Assembly: GCA_037903355.1 (NCBI GenBank)
Contig: JBAJFE010000025.1
Span: 806,001 to 870,000 of the forward strand
DNA: 64,000 nucleotides
Origin: Trichuris trichiura
Lineage: Eukaryota; Nematoda; Enoplea; Trichinellida; Trichuridae
Direction of reading: 5' to 3'
Positions 13,101-27,247 of this stretch are shown here, in pieces. The position numbers and the translations under genes are program-made. Under the pieces are notes generated by a model. It saw only the letters and a list, made by a program, of their open reading frames with translations. It searched no databases and was not told the origin of the DNA. Numbering within the stretch: position 1 is the stretch's first letter; the number at the start of each line of letters is the position of its first letter.

Positions 13101-14854
13101 TATTGCCTTCTAGGATATGGTTTAGAACTTAAAGATAAAAGTGTCTGTTTGCGTCGTCAGGTCCTGCTGCACAGGTGCGGTGGGCTTTCAAGTTCTTTAA
13201 AACTTAGAGATTTCACATTCCTACTCGACATTTAATTAGAATAGCTTAAAGAGGTCTTCAAGCTTAAGAAGCACCCCGTTTTTAAGAGAACAGCTTAAAC
13301 TTTTAAATTAGCCATATCGGGAAGCATTTACGTTATTGCAGAAAAATTTAAACAAGCAAACTTGTTAACTTGATCGAACAGCGGTTAAACACACAACATT
13401 AGATTACAGCATAGTTTACATATTTGGAATGTTAACGTCTGATGGACACTTCTTATGCATGTTGTACATCTCTTCCTTAGAAAAATGAAGAATAATTTCA
13501 CAACCTTACATGGCACTGCTGTTCTATTGTCCCGTAGGCTCAAACTAATGCAAAGGATAGCGAAAAAACCGTATAATTAACTGAAGCTTTACTTTTTCAA
13601 AATTATCTGAAAAGGAGAAGAACCAAGTCCATTCCCGCGCAGATTTCCCAAGACGCAATCAATCACACGTTCTTACGAAACTACAAGTAGCCTAATGGTT
13701 TTTTCCAATTCTCGAAGGATTTTACTAGAGGAATTTTTGTCACCACCAATCTCGCGCGAAAAAAGACTTTCGTTAGACAAAGCTTTCAGGTTAATTTTTG
13801 CATCGCATTAGAATAATAAACTTTGCGTTTTGAAAACACTTACTTGACCGAACAATATAGGTATTGCCAAGAAGGCTGACAAAACCCACGTAAGCAACAC
13901 GGTTCGCAGCGCCCGACGTTTTGACCGCAGGGATATTGATTGCATTGGAAATGCAATTGCCAAATACCTAAACAAAATACGTTGCATGCAAAAAAGCAGG
14001 TTGCAAACATGCGCAAACGAAGGCTAAAGAAAAAGTGCTTCAAGTTATGTTCGCGCGAAAACGCAATGCTTAAAATATGGACTTTATACTTTGGGTGGAA
14101 AGAAAAATCAATGTCATCTTCTACTTTAATCCACACCTTTAGCGACACTGTGTACGTAGTGTAGCCTTTCATCAGACGTTATTGCTTTCAGGGCAAAGTG
14201 AAAAACTCAGTCATTCGGAGCAACATAATTTAAAGGACACTAATAACCTACGGGAACCTATTGTCAGTGCTCGCTTAGAAGTTGAGACGCTCACAATCAA
14301 TGCTAATAAATGAACGGCACACATTTAAAAATTGGCTTTGTACCTTTGAATACTTATAACTGTCATTGTCATCAACGAACAGATCATTGTCAACAGTTCG
14401 ACGTAATGAAATGAGATGCACAGAAACACACCCATTATCCATGAATGTGACAGGTATTTGGAGTACTAAAAATAAAATTTTATGCACAAGAATAGTTGGG
14501 TGCCTGCGTGCGTACTTGCACTGGAAGACAAAACAGTACAATGAGCAGGTCTGCAGTAGATAGACTAGCCAATAGTATATTGGTAAAGCTACGCATTTTT
14601 CGATATCTCACTACCACTGTGATCACCAGCGTGTTTCCGATGACGCCAAGAACCAACACCAATCCGTACCAAAGACCGAGAGGAAGCGCCTCCTGGATAA
14701 GATCGGTAGCGGTCGTTTCCGGATAATCGCAATCACATAATTCCGTGTACCAGTAAGATGGATCAGAGCAGTTGCATTCAGAGGCATTAGTCACCTCGAA
14801 TTGCTCATAGTCTGCATGAGAAACAACCAGACAAGCCATTTTTGAAAATAACAA
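10160..14854 (-). CDS. class A (rhodopsin-like) G protein-coupled receptor, probably peptide receptor
   Basis: Seven-transmembrane receptor in five exons: 14854-14516, 14465-14344, 13967-13844, 10958-10644, 10561-10160 (stop included). Phases agree at every junction, giving about 433 aa. Exon 1 has an acidic, Cys-rich N-terminus, TM1 with GNTLVITVVV and TM2 with LASLSTADLLIVLFCLPVQ. Exon 2 has the TM3 region FLCISFHYVELLTMICSL. Exon 3 begins inside the TM3-end motif, giving SIQRYLAIAFP, and carries TM4. Exon 4 has extracellular loop 2 (SWCWRRFSENYWE), TM5 and a basic third loop. Exon 5 has TM6 FFICWTP, TM7 NSCINPLVYAF and an Arg-rich tail. The conserved Asp/Glu of the D/ERY motif is Gln. The overall look is of a neuropeptide receptor, but I cannot name the subfamily. 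Intron 3 is unusually long (13843-10959). Confidence 0.88.
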
Positions 14855-15486
14855 ATGACGAATTTGCGTCTATCCTTGCTTGATTAGGTCATTCCTCCAT
14901 AAAGATGGAAGAGCAGTTTCAATACGTGCCAGGCGATGGTTACCGAAAGCGGCTTTCACTGTGCAATAGGGGTGGGCAATTCACCATCACAATTTCGACT
15001 CTAAGAGAAATAAAATAAACTCTTCCAACCAATTGAAATAAAACCGTATGACAGGGAAGCGTCGCAATCCTGAAAGCAATCAATAACATCTGAATACGCC
15101 TTCAAAGGAAAAAGACATTCCTTTTAACAGCTAGCAAATCAATTAGCTCCATTTTCGTTTATCCTACTTTTGATGACATTTTTTGGCCTTCACGCAATGA
15201 GGTATTTGTAAGCGACCAACCAAGTTGGCAAAGAAAACGTTTTTCATAAAAAATATTAACTTGAATCTCAACAAGCCTACTTCGCCAGGCTAACGATTCT
15301 GCCTTACTTCTCCACGCATCTTCAAGCTGAATGTGAACATTTCACCTAACCTTAACTGGACATGCAGCTGTTATCAGCTACTGTATTAAATAACAGAAGG
15401 TAGGCGGCTACTTTTCCTGGAAAAATTCATATTATTAAGCATCAGATATGGTTCCTTAATATTTAAAAAGATGAGGTCATTTAGAT

Positions 15487-15530
15487 CCTACGTGATTCGT
15501 CATCAGCACATGGTGACGGATCACGTAAGG
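15487..15530. repeat. short imperfect inverted repeat (hairpin)
   Basis: A left arm of about 16 bases (CCTACGTGATTCGTCA) and a right arm whose reverse complement is CCTTACGTGATCCGTCA flank an 11-base loop. The arms differ by one indel and one mismatch. This could be a fold-back remnant or a structured site; no target duplication was seen. Confidence 0.6.
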
Positions 15531-18500
15531 GCTGAATGCCTGATCGCAACTCGTTAAGGCTATACTACAACGTCAAAGGTTATGGATGCTCTTCTAGCAA
15601 TCTTAATGTCAGTTTGCAAGCAAAAACGGAACGTGAGCATAAAAGTAACCACTTTGAGCAGCTACCCGATGTCTGTACGCCGTGTCGAAAAACAGTAAGC
15701 TATTCTGAACAGCGTACATCCGCAAAATTAGGTTGCAATAACCAACGATTACCTGAGCAAAAAATAGGCTCTACATGAAGACATCCCGCTTCCATTTAAA
15801 CATCATATCGCTGCTTAGGTTTACTCGAACTGCCGCTGCAAACCGACCTTCATAACACCTTTTTGTTGATTGCTTCTACAGCAGTACAATACGTTCTTAT
15901 TGAACCGAACGGTCCGCGTTTAAAAAACGCGCTTTTGGTAACACATACTTTAATGACTAAAATGAATGCAACAATTCGGCAGAGACTGGCCGACTTGAAG
16001 TAATTTTAATGGAAGCTTTCGACAGAAAAGGATGCAAATGAAATCACTCCTTTTCAGTCAAAGCGCTGCCCGTTATCGCTTTTTGTTATCTAATCGAATT
16101 TCTACCTCGTAGCCGAATGCAAAGTGCATTGAATCACTGCCTTCCGAAAGTTTGAGTATTTCAGATCTTAAAGGTCAACATTGAGCTCCATTTTTTCGTA
16201 GTTGTTAGCGGTTAAGAAGAAGTAAAGCTAAACGCTGTCAACAAATGCATCATTTAGTTTTTTATGCTAAAATGCGCGCTAAAATTCTTCGTCTGACGCA
16301 AAACTGACAATAAGCTATGAAGAAGTTAATTAAACTGAGAAAAAGGTTATCTGCATTTAAGGCCAAGGTAGTGGTTAAAAGATAAAAGAGAGAAAAGCTA
16401 CAGCAGCGCCCACTATGATGAGACTTCATGAGCTGACAGATCCAGTAGCTATGCGAACAAAATTGAAAGCAGCTGCAGGAAATGTTTCGTATCTACGACA
16501 ACATTTCAAATGAATTCGAAAGGAATGCCATTACGCGCTTTTGGATGAGAATCCGAATTTGTCAGCTCAAAAAGCTTGAGCAAACCTAATGATTCCACGT
16601 GACATTGGAAGCCCAATATAATGCAAGGGAGAGATCAACCTGACAGATTTTCTTTGTGATGGCGTTCCACTGATTTAACTGCGCTGATAGGCGCTTTAGC
16701 GTTTACAATTAACATTGATGTTCCGTCAGCGGGCTTCACTTCACCCAATACACGGTGACTCAAAAAAGTTTTCCATACTCCGTTAAAAAAACCATGCCTG
16801 ATTTGTACTTCACGTACAAGCTGTCACGGTTGATGAGTTAGTGGCTTAATCGATCAGTCAAAACAAGGAAACAGATTTCATTTGGAAGCTTATTACTAAT
16901 TAAGGAAGGTTCCGCTTGTTTTCCACTCGCAAAATTTAAATTATTAACATTAACAGAATGACGCAAACAATAAAAACCTAAAAAATCATTATCGAATAAC
17001 GATGCTGCGGCGAAGCCAATGCTTCCTGAACTATTAATACTAGCAAGAGTGCAACAATAAATTGGCCAATCTTCATAGGAAACCATAATACTGAAATTCA
17101 TTGGGCATTAGAAGTCGCCAACAAACTGCGTATACCGCTAATCAATTTCAAATCCAACAGTTATGCACGACCAATGAGTAACCAAAATGGAATAACAAAA
17201 AATTAGACTCCTCAGCCAACCTACACAGTCGTTGCCGTTTTCATGAACATCACTTGAACCTTTGATGGAAGAAAGAACCTATTTTAGCTCCATTCAGTTT
17301 ACTACTTCTAAAACGAAATACCGTAGGAGGAAAAGAAAAAGAAGGGAAAGTATAAATAGATCATGGATACGCTGAAATTTTAATTTATATGGTTAAGTAG
17401 TATGCGCTAACATCGGTTATCTCGTTGAACTGCATTTGAGCCCATTGGGCAGAAAGCACCTCCAATAGACTCCATCTATGGTGCCGGTTAAAATTGCTGC
17501 TCCGAAGAGAGCAAAAGCCGCTTGGGTGGACAATGTAATCAAATTTTGACACACGAGAATGAATAAATGAATTCGATTAAGCCGTAAAGTGCGTATGCAT
17601 ACTGACGACTACAGGGAGGGTCGAATCACTTAAGCAAAAGAAAGAAGCTGTTAGCCCAACCTGCTTGACCGAAACCAGGAGCACAATAGTATGTACTACT
17701 CAATTTTATCAAATAACGGCAATAAGAAATGGCTTCAGCAGCCAGTGTGCAAGTGTAGGTTTTATCGCAATTAATGCGCTGACAAAATCGACATCAGTCG
17801 GAAAACGCAAGTTCATCAAATGAAATTTAACATACTGAAACCTCAACGCCTTCCACGCGAACTTGTAGCAAGGGCATTGCCGTCGAGGCTTCTACAGTTC
17901 ACACGCAAAGTGATGAATTGTATTCATTATTACAATAATGAAAAAATCGAATTATTTAGCCATGAATATAAAAGATTTATTTGCATTTGAATAAGAAAGT
18001 AGGATTAGAGTAAATAAAAGAAAATATACTTATTTCTCTTACTGGTAAAGCGTATGAAGAGTAAAGAAGGTATTTCTTCAGAAGAACGTACGTTAATTGT
18101 TAACAATTTAGTAGATCGAAAGTTAGTCGCGCAGAGGTTCCATGCTTCTGAGAGAAATGCCTGAATTCTGCGCATAGAAGAAATTGTGTAAATAAGTAAG
18201 TTACGTTCAAATATTCAAAACAGTCTTCCAAACGTACACGCACTTATTTCAAGTTTATGAAACAAGAATTCCGGCAGAGTTTCCACCAGTGAGCAACATG
18301 TTAAACATGACACACGACTCGCCTTCGGGTTCAACGTAATACGTTTACACGTTACTTGTACCAACTGAGGATTGGCAACATTGATCTCCAGGAAATTCAA
18401 ACAGTTTATAACCTTTTCTTCTATTGTCAACAGCCCTGACAAAGTCGACTACTAATAAAATCAATGGAGAAACGATTGCATCTGTCCCATATTCTGGAAC

Positions 18501-20502
18501 GTTAAGTTGTTCGTGCTGTCCTTGCATCATGGATGGTTAAACCTGTTGCACGAGTTGCATTGATTTTTATATGCCCACTTCATTATTTCTACACTTATGC
18601 GCAGATTCCAACAGGACTTAAGACTTCAAATAGCCGGATATCTCTGTTGGCGAACGCGTGAAAGTTCACAGAAGCGTGCAATAAACGTTAAACATAATCT
18701 GCCACCTTGACAAGAAGAAGATGAAGAAAATGGCAAGACAAAAAATTACTATTTGACGTAGTGCAATGGAGCTCGAAATAAACTTTTTTACAAAGCACTA
18801 TCGCTGCCCGCCAGCGACTGTCGATAATAATTCCTCAACATTTCGACTCTGCTTCGCTTCGTCCCAGCGGCAATAACGTTATTTGAAGTGACGATCTTTA
18901 GACTGCTAATCTACATCGTTACTTTTGCTATCTTGCGTCCGTTTAAGAGATACTCAGCTTCTCCGGAAAGCACATACCATTAGACAAAAAATTTTAGTTT
19001 TTTTTTTCAGACTCAAAGCACCTTAATCTAGGAAAATTTCTGTACTGTACGCAAACTACCGTTACGAATAATAGGTTCGGATTTAGGCTTAGACTGTAAA
19101 AGTTATATGAAAGAAACTCAACAAGCATACATCCCACCTCTAAGGCTGAACCTATAATTAATAAAACAAATTATAACAGCACAAACGAAATTAAAGGCGG
19201 GCAAACAATCATAAAGACCTAATTTCATTGAGTAAAAAGAATGTGCACCCCACGGTTCCAACTGTAAAACAATAATGTAAACACGTAAGCAGTGGTAGCC
19301 CGTTTACGTAAATAAGGACATTTTTATAAGTCTGCGAAACTCATGACTTTTCCAAACTGACCCATGAGGCCGAAATGCGATTAAGAATTAGGAGAGAGTG
19401 AAAAAAACGATTGCACGCGCACGCGCGCTGATCCCAAAGGACAAAATAACGCTACAAGTATAATATTCAGCAAATCATTTTAGCTATGAAACATTTATGA
19501 AAAAGTTTCAATACGCGCGCCTGTCCATCCCTCGGAGAAAACATAACAATTCATAAGTGACCATAAAAGAGCTGATGACACAATGAAGGGCGGAAAAACT
19601 TTTCATACTGCCTAAAAATTATAAGTGCCAAACGCTTCCTTAAGAAATAACCAACAATGGGCAATGATGGTTTAATTACAAAGGTTGCTCGATTTTGTAG
19701 CATTGAAAAGTACAGAGGAGAAAGACGCCTTTCGAGGTGTCCACTGGGCTAAAGCGCAAAAAAATATTATTTCGCTTTAAGCCCACAATAGAATACGCTA
19801 AATGTGCCGATAAGGCGAAGTATAAAATAAAAGAAAACAAAGTCACAGAAAAAGTAACAGACGAGAAAAATCAAAAGTGCGCCGCTTGAAACCGGAGAAA
19901 AGTAGAAAAAAATCGTTTAAGGAAGACTGGCGAAGACTAAGTATGAACGTGTAACTAAAATTTGATTCAATGATGCGCTTTCACCCAGCCAAATTAATAA
20001 CCTCTGTTCATAACAAGAAATGCCACAGTCAATTGAAAGTTGCTACATTTTTCAGCGACCATTTTTAGAAGTCATGTAAAAGATAAAAGTTGAACCGGAA
20101 CGTATGGCGACCTTGTGAAGCAGCCAGCCGTTAAAACTGATAAAATTACAATGACAGAGATTATTCAAAGATGGGAAAAAATAATGACAGAATTGCACGT
20201 TGGCTGCCGTGGAAAACTCGCGTGAGGTTAATGAAGGTCGACGAGTATTTGGAAAAAAACGTCTCTTGCACAAATCGTGTATGGGTGCTGGTTGTCATCA
20301 ACCACTTAATTTAACTTTTCCCTCACCAAGGCGAGACGCGCCAACTGACTGAGATAAATTTTCAAAATTACAATCTGTTCATTGATGTAATGCTGATGAA
20401 AAGATCAAAACAGGTGTCCAATTCAAAACGTCGCCTCGATGTCGCCTGATCAACAACCATATTTAAAGCATGGACTACTCACTTGACTAATGGGGTAAAT
20501 GC

Positions 20503-20840
20503 CTAACGGTAGCTCTTAGTCTGCTTGCAAATCGACCCCTCCTGGAGAAAACAAGACGTCGAAAACTGCTAATAGCAGGGATACAGAAACTTTAAACTAA
20601 GAAAACTGAATCCCGAATTCGCATAAGCCTACCTCATCCACAAATAAGAGAGGAGCTGTTTTCGACAGTTGACTTCGAGAGATCTGAACATGCAGCCAGT
20701 AAGAACTAGTTTCGAAACGTTGGAACGTTCGCACTTCCAGTGCGCGCTTTTGCCGTTCAGCTAATCTTCGCGCGTCCGTTAATCGGAAAACAGATAACAC
20801 AGTAAAGATAATCCCTCTTACACGCTTAATCCGTTCCATC
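20503..20840 (-). CDS. possible 3' exons of an unrecognised small protein
   Basis: An open frame on the minus strand (about 20840-20633) encodes a basic, charged stretch (RRLAERQKRALEVRTFQRF, then SSYWLHVQISRSQLSKTAP and LLFVDE). It ends at a good donor (GATGAG|GTAGGC). A pyrimidine-rich acceptor (TTTTCTCCAG) before 20541 opens a 39-bp exon that stays in phase and ends at a TAG at 20505-20503. The upstream part and start codon are not resolved. I do not recognise the family. It may be a chance ORF with chance splice sites. Confidence 0.25.
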
Positions 20841-22683
20841 AGACACTTGTTGGCTTGAAATAGTACGAGTCAATGGATTGCCCAACGACAACTGCATTAG
20901 TAGTCCCTCTAAAAGCAGTTCGATTTCAAAATTGGATAAAGATATTTCATTGCTGTGCTATTTTTGGTATTGAATAATCGCTAAGGTGACCGCAAGTTCA
21001 GCGTCTTTAAAATACACTTCCACTTTGGCAAAAAATTTTAGATTTAAAAACGGCAGCAGTTGCGGACTTTAGATGAGATAATACGGGACAAGTCAAGAGC
21101 TGTCTTTCACAAGTTGCCAAACAAAATGACATTATCGCCTTCTTGTCAATAACGGCTTTGTCAAGCCTCTGTGGTTATCACGTAGCGATAATTTATAAGC
21201 TCAAAAAAATAATTTTCACGTAACTCGAGCGAGCGAGTTCACTATTTGGAAAAATTTAATTCACTTTCCCTGGACAATAATGTTGGCAATGGAACGCGTT
21301 CAATTTTTACTCAAAAGTGGACTCTTCAAAACGGCTATTCCATTGCGAACACCTTAAAACGTTCATTTACCGATAGAGCAATTAGTTGCGCAACATTTAG
21401 ACTGAAAAAATTATACAGTTTCAAGGCGTTGCGCTATCTATTTTTTACTTAAGACAACAAGACTGACATTTTTGAAAAACATTTTACGGTTTTAACCCTT
21501 TTTTATATAACGTTTGTTAACTTCAATAAACCGCAAAATGTTTTTCAAAAATTAAAAGAACCCGTTATGAAGAAGATAATAAAGAAGAAAAAAGAAGAAA
21601 TTAAAGAAAAAAGACAAGACTGATAGAAAGTAATATTGCGCGACCAACACTTAGCTGACTTAACCGACTGTGTTCCTTCAAAGCTAACGCTATTGCAGTT
21701 GAAGTAGGACTCACATTTTTAAAAATATTTTCACAACCCCTAACTTAAACATTCATTTTTTTTAAAAAAACAATGATAACAAGAAATGAAACCGCTAACA
21801 AAACAATTAAGTTGAGGAAGCATATTCCTGCACAAGCCGTGGTTAACTAAGTGGGACTGCTTACCGCGGAAGGCAAATTAGCATAGCAAACGTTTCAGAC
21901 AATACGACAGATTCTGTCAGTTGAACGGAAAGCAGTATGAATCGATTGGAATAAGAAAGTGGGCGGCGAAGGCGGTATAGATTGCGCAGGGAAAAAAGGA
22001 AACGTTTTCTAAAATTTCAGCTCATAAAAATCGTGCGCTGACGAAGAAATCAATCTATTAACATGGAACAGCGGTGGAATTAAATTGATCCGCGCTGCTT
22101 GAATAAATTAATCATTTCCGGGTGATATTCATTTAGGGAATTCCTCTGGAAGAACAACCCGATTCCCGCTTAGACCAATATATGCAAACCCGTCAGCGTG
22201 CAGGCACAACAGGGCAGATGACACTATTCTTTGATCCTGAATAGTTAATCATGAAAATGTGACCCCTTAAAATTATTACTACCGCCAAAGCTGACAGGGA
22301 CACTTTGTAGACTCAGTTTTATTGCGTACATATTCTGGGATAAGGTTATACCTAGATAAAATAACCTAAAACGACTCCGCGACGAAAGAAAACTGCAACA
22401 AACTAATTAATATTTCGCAACATCACTTGGAAGAGGAGTAATATAATACTTACGGTCATCAAAATAAGCTAAACAACGTACGCAAATGGAGCCTAAGTCG
22501 GCTTTATGCAATTCCCTAAAGAAGGTTGGAGTATATGCTTGAAAAAGCACTCATTGTGAGTATGGATCTCAATAAATCGTGAGCATAACAGGTCCGCATG
22601 CTTTACATGCAAAGTATGCTGAGCAACACAATCAGGTACTAAAACAAACGGTAAACGCATACACATCACCTCCAAAGCTTTTG

Positions 22684-22735
22684 CTATATATACATATATA
22701 TACGGAGTTAGTATATATATATATATATATATTAT
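22684..22735. repeat. (AT)n microsatellite
   Basis: Alternating TA/AT tracts interrupted by a short ACGGAGTTAG segment; the second tract is an almost pure (TA) run of about 22 bases. Simple low-complexity repeat in gene-free DNA. Confidence 0.9.
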
Positions 22736-25700
22736 AAGAGCATTTGTAAGTTTATTCATTATCGCCTAAGGTTGAGCGGGAAGGAACAAACTCATTTTGC
22801 AGTTAAAGTGCATCCTTCATTATAAAAATCGTAACGGCATGACAGGAAGGCCTTACGCGGAAAAGATCCGTAATCCATGCATCATTACAAGTTTAATGAA
22901 TACGCGTATTTTTATAACGAAACAAATTTAAATAAACAATTCACATTTACATTTGCATATCGACAACATTTACGTACTTGAAGGCGTAGGATGGATAAAA
23001 ATAGCTATGTCAGAGGCAAGTTTCAACTTTCCCTTTTAATATCTGTATTCATCAGAGGGCAACAGCGTTGACGTGAAAAGTGGTTAACTCGTCAAAACTG
23101 ACTTTTTTTGCCAAAAAGAATGGAAGAGCAATCGGCGTTGATCAAGACGGTTCGCCTAATGGGATCGAAACAATCAATGATGTCAACGCGACAGAAGCAT
23201 TGTACAACAGTTTCCAGAATTGCCGAGCAAAATTCCCAGTCAACGAAAAAGGAATCTATAACGCTTTGCACTCGAGCACGGCACTACTAACAGCTACATC
23301 ATAATTCGTCAACTTTCCTTTTTGCTTTGACAGATAACGTCTAAAATTCTTAATAATAAATAAGAGAGGAATCTATCGAGCCGCAAATGCAAAGCTATTC
23401 CGAAAATGGGAGTTCGAAAATTAATTTGCATATACCCCCACAAACGTATGGTTTAATTTGAAAACCTAAAATGTACTTGAAACTAAGTGAACGTGAAAAT
23501 TAAGAGCCAACATATAGCAACGAGCAGCTTAACTATGGGAAAAAATACAGCCAAGAAAACGTGAGACAAATATATGCGCTTAATATTAGTAACATACAAA
23601 CGCCTACTGAAAGGTTTCACCATACGTAGTTTGGAACTGAAAGTTTGCCAGTGGCAGATCGTACAAGTTTAATGTAAAAACGAGTTGTACGCGTCACTTT
23701 ACACTCAGTGGAAAGAACAATTACAAGCATCGATCTTTCTTTACAAGGTTCAATAATTATGCTAACTAATTAGCAATTAAATTAACGCAAATTTGATTGA
23801 CTACGTAATGCATAGTTTATGGACAACCTAAGACGCACATCTATGCCCGGTTTCATCAACTGAATTGATACTGCTTGGTAGGAAAAATCAATTTACGATT
23901 TTTCAAGAAATACGCTTATGAAAACCAAGTGGAACCATACGGCCGAGAGCGGATAAATATTTAAAATGGACGAACAGTTCAAATCATGACGCGATGGTAA
24001 AGATCATAAAGATTCTATTTTTATACAGACTTAATAAAATATACTGTTCTGGTAAGGCGCATAAAACGTGCGGACATTATTCGAAAAGGATGTCGAAAAA
24101 TATAAACACTAAATTTGGTTAAGGAGTGTCGGCAAGTCAACACCCAAAAATAGCTTCAAGTCGACAGTATTAATAGAAAGTACAGCGTATTTACCTTTTA
24201 AAATTTCAAACGAGCGAAATAAGGCTACGCCAAGTCAACATAACGTTGACGATAATAACACTCGCGAAATGCCAGTTAAAAGGGCGCGTAAAATGTCTCA
24301 AGTTTCGATGTCAACTAAAGTTGCAAAGCAGCTTTAAGGAAACGTCCATTGCATTACGTTACGCCGCATTATCAAAGGAACTTTCCGTAAAAAAGTAATT
24401 ACAACATGTGACGCTTAATTAAACAGAATTTAAAAAACACTGACAGCCTTTTCTGACCGGCTCTCCTCGATTGAAAGCTTCACAATTGATATGCTAAATA
24501 GCAAAATACAAAGGTCATTGTTTATTTCTTACGACTTGGGAGTAATGAGAAAGCAACGCGGACACATGTGGTGCAAGCGCGGATTTACGGTGATACAACT
24601 CGAATAGAAAAGAAACTTTTCTGCCTCGCCCAAACCACCGATTTAAAAATATCCAATTAAAGAACTTCTGAGAACGTCAATGGCAAAAGCCTTTTTATTG
24701 GAGCAACTACACTTTGCAATTAGTCATCGCTTTTTGCTTTCGAACAGAAAAGCGCGAAATGCACTGGCCGAAAACGAAGGAAATTCAGCTTAGGCAAATT
24801 TCACGTTCGTACTTTACGCCAAGCAAGCGTGCTATTTGAAAATTCGAAACGGATGACGTCAAAAGATGATAGCACTTGAAAATTGTTCGATCATCGAATT
24901 GGCTCTCACAGTACCAATCAAGAATAAAACAAGGTTTCGGCAGTGCTCCAAGTCGTCCCTATGCAACAACGAAACACTAATCTTTATTTGCTGTTTATTT
25001 TACAAGGTTAACATAAACGCCCTTTCTCCTACCTTGGTACCAAATAAGTCAAAAAAGTTGAGCTGCGCTAAGTTACTTTGAAAGCGGCAAAAACGCGCGC
25101 AACAGTGCCAGGAAAAATTTTCAGTAAGAAAATATGCAAATTTAATAAAGGCACTTAGCCCCAAAGCGTAAATGGGTCCCTCAAAATGATTGCGCAACAA
25201 TCTTATCTCAATCTGCTCGCACATGGCAGATGTGGTGACAGTACAATTACAGCTACTTGTTCAATGACCTACCACAGTGCAGCTGCTATTGCAGCATGAA
25301 AAAAGAGGAATTGCTAATTCTATTAAATTTCTCAAAAAAACCATATTGTACGTACGAAGATGGGCTAAACAAAAAGCATAAGCAAAAGCGAAAACTTTTT
25401 CTGGCCCGCAGCCTTTTGATAGTTTACTATATTAAAGTTTTTACTAGTAATATTAACCATTCTGATTTCGCTGTTTAACCGCAAATACCCTTAGAGAACT
25501 ATAAACAATAAAAAGATATAACACTTACCATCAAAAGTCGATTGCTGTGACGCGTCTGCGATTAGCGTATGTGAGCTGCCTGAAGATTACGGTCGCTTCA
25601 TGCGTACACCTGTTGGTAAAATTGTAAATATGAGTAGCAGAGATAGCAGCAGGGCTCTTATGAGTTGAAAATGTTCGTCGACTTGATAAGGGCTTTCGCG

Positions 25701-27247
25701 CCTCAACACCCTTTTTAGACAGCCGTCACAATAAGCCATCCGTTCAATTCAACGGGAAAAGTAAATTAAGGTACGCTTAAAAAGACGCTGCAATTAAAGT
25801 TTCCATGTCAAAAAAATCTGACGGCTACACAATCATTCACTTACCGTCCGCCCGTCCGTTCACTAACGAATAGAACGCTTGGAGCACCTTGCCGCGAAAA
25901 TTGACGAAACAACTTAATCGGTTGCCATTTAGGGAAAAATTGATCAAACGGGTTGCCAGTGCTTTGTCAGTCCATTTGTACTTTGCTTAAAAAGCTAACT
26001 TGTTATTGGCACGGCATCCAAGCGACAGGAAGAGTTCATTAGTGGCAAAAACCTGCTGCACAACTAGCTCAGCCAACACGACAAGCATAACATGTACATT
26101 TATAATGTAACCTCTCTACTCGCCACTTTGGTTGAGGGTCTGGAATACCACTTGTACTGTATATGAGGAAGTGGTAGAAATACTTGAAGCTTCCAAATCT
26201 TAAAAATGAAAAACAGATCCGGTGGGAAACTAGGAGAAAAATTTAATTAAGAAAGCGAAACAATATACCACAGAAATTGCTCGACTAAAAAAAAGCAGCC
26301 CAGACGTAATCTTCAACCTGAAGCACCCATGTAATCTGGCAGTTTCTCAAAAAAATCTTACTTCCTGTGGCCGCCTTGGTAATAAATTATTTTATAGCAT
26401 AAAGTCTAGTCAAATTACTAGTCTTTTCAGAAGACGTGAAGAATAGCTAATAGTGGGCTTACTCTGCCCACCCACTAAAAAGAGACTAACAATCAGTCAT
26501 GCCAAGCTTATAAGGAGTAACTAGGAAAACTTGGGAGCCGCTAAATCTGTAACATAGGGACCAAAGGACATAAAGTAAACAAAGCGTGATAAGGAATCAC
26601 TAAAGTTTAAAAAGGAAGAAATAAAATAAGGTATTCCATCTTAGACAAAGAGAGTAATAATTAGTCAGCATGATTACTTACTGAGAAGGTTTGCTGTTAC
26701 TAATGCACTGCTGATGGCTCACGCGTAATACAAAAGCCGAAAAAATTTTCCCTTTATTCATATTTCAATGTATCAAGGCAGCCTTGCAATGCTATAAACC
26801 TAAAGTTCCATATTCACATACCTAATAAGGAAAATGATGAAACGAAAACTATTCCAAAGGATATTTAACTAAGCTCAATTTTTGAACGTAAAAAATCAGT
26901 ATTCTGTCTGCGTTTGCTTGCTTGATTTTTCAGGAGTTATCACATGTAAAGTAACAACAACAACAAAAATAACAATAATTTTCTACAGTGTTTTAAAATT
27001 GAAAAAAATCGTTAAAGAAACGGCAAACGATCATTACCACAGATGCGTTTCAGACTTCACAGCGCATTTGCATTCTGATATTCCTTCTTCATATCAGTTC
27101 GGAGTCTCCCATGCATTCAAACAATAAAGACCGTTCATCTTTTCAAAGGACTGATCTGAACAGTAATCTGCGCCTATACCTAAGCAGCCAGCACCAGTAA
27201 GGCGCCAAACTGAAGGTCTTAAAGCTTTAACTTAAAAGCAAGGACAT

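Larger units (their letters stand above)
14855..27247. other. 12-kb gene-poor AT-rich region
   Basis: No recognisable gene. Open frames are short, rich in Lys, Asn, Phe and Ile, and lack domain motifs or convincing splice chains, except a weak two-exon candidate at 20503-20840 listed separately. The stretch contains an imperfect hairpin at 15487-15530, an (AT)n run at 22684-22735 and purine-rich runs near 21570-21620. It may hold distal regulatory DNA of the flanking GPCR and PDP genes, but nothing specific can be pointed to. Confidence 0.45.
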
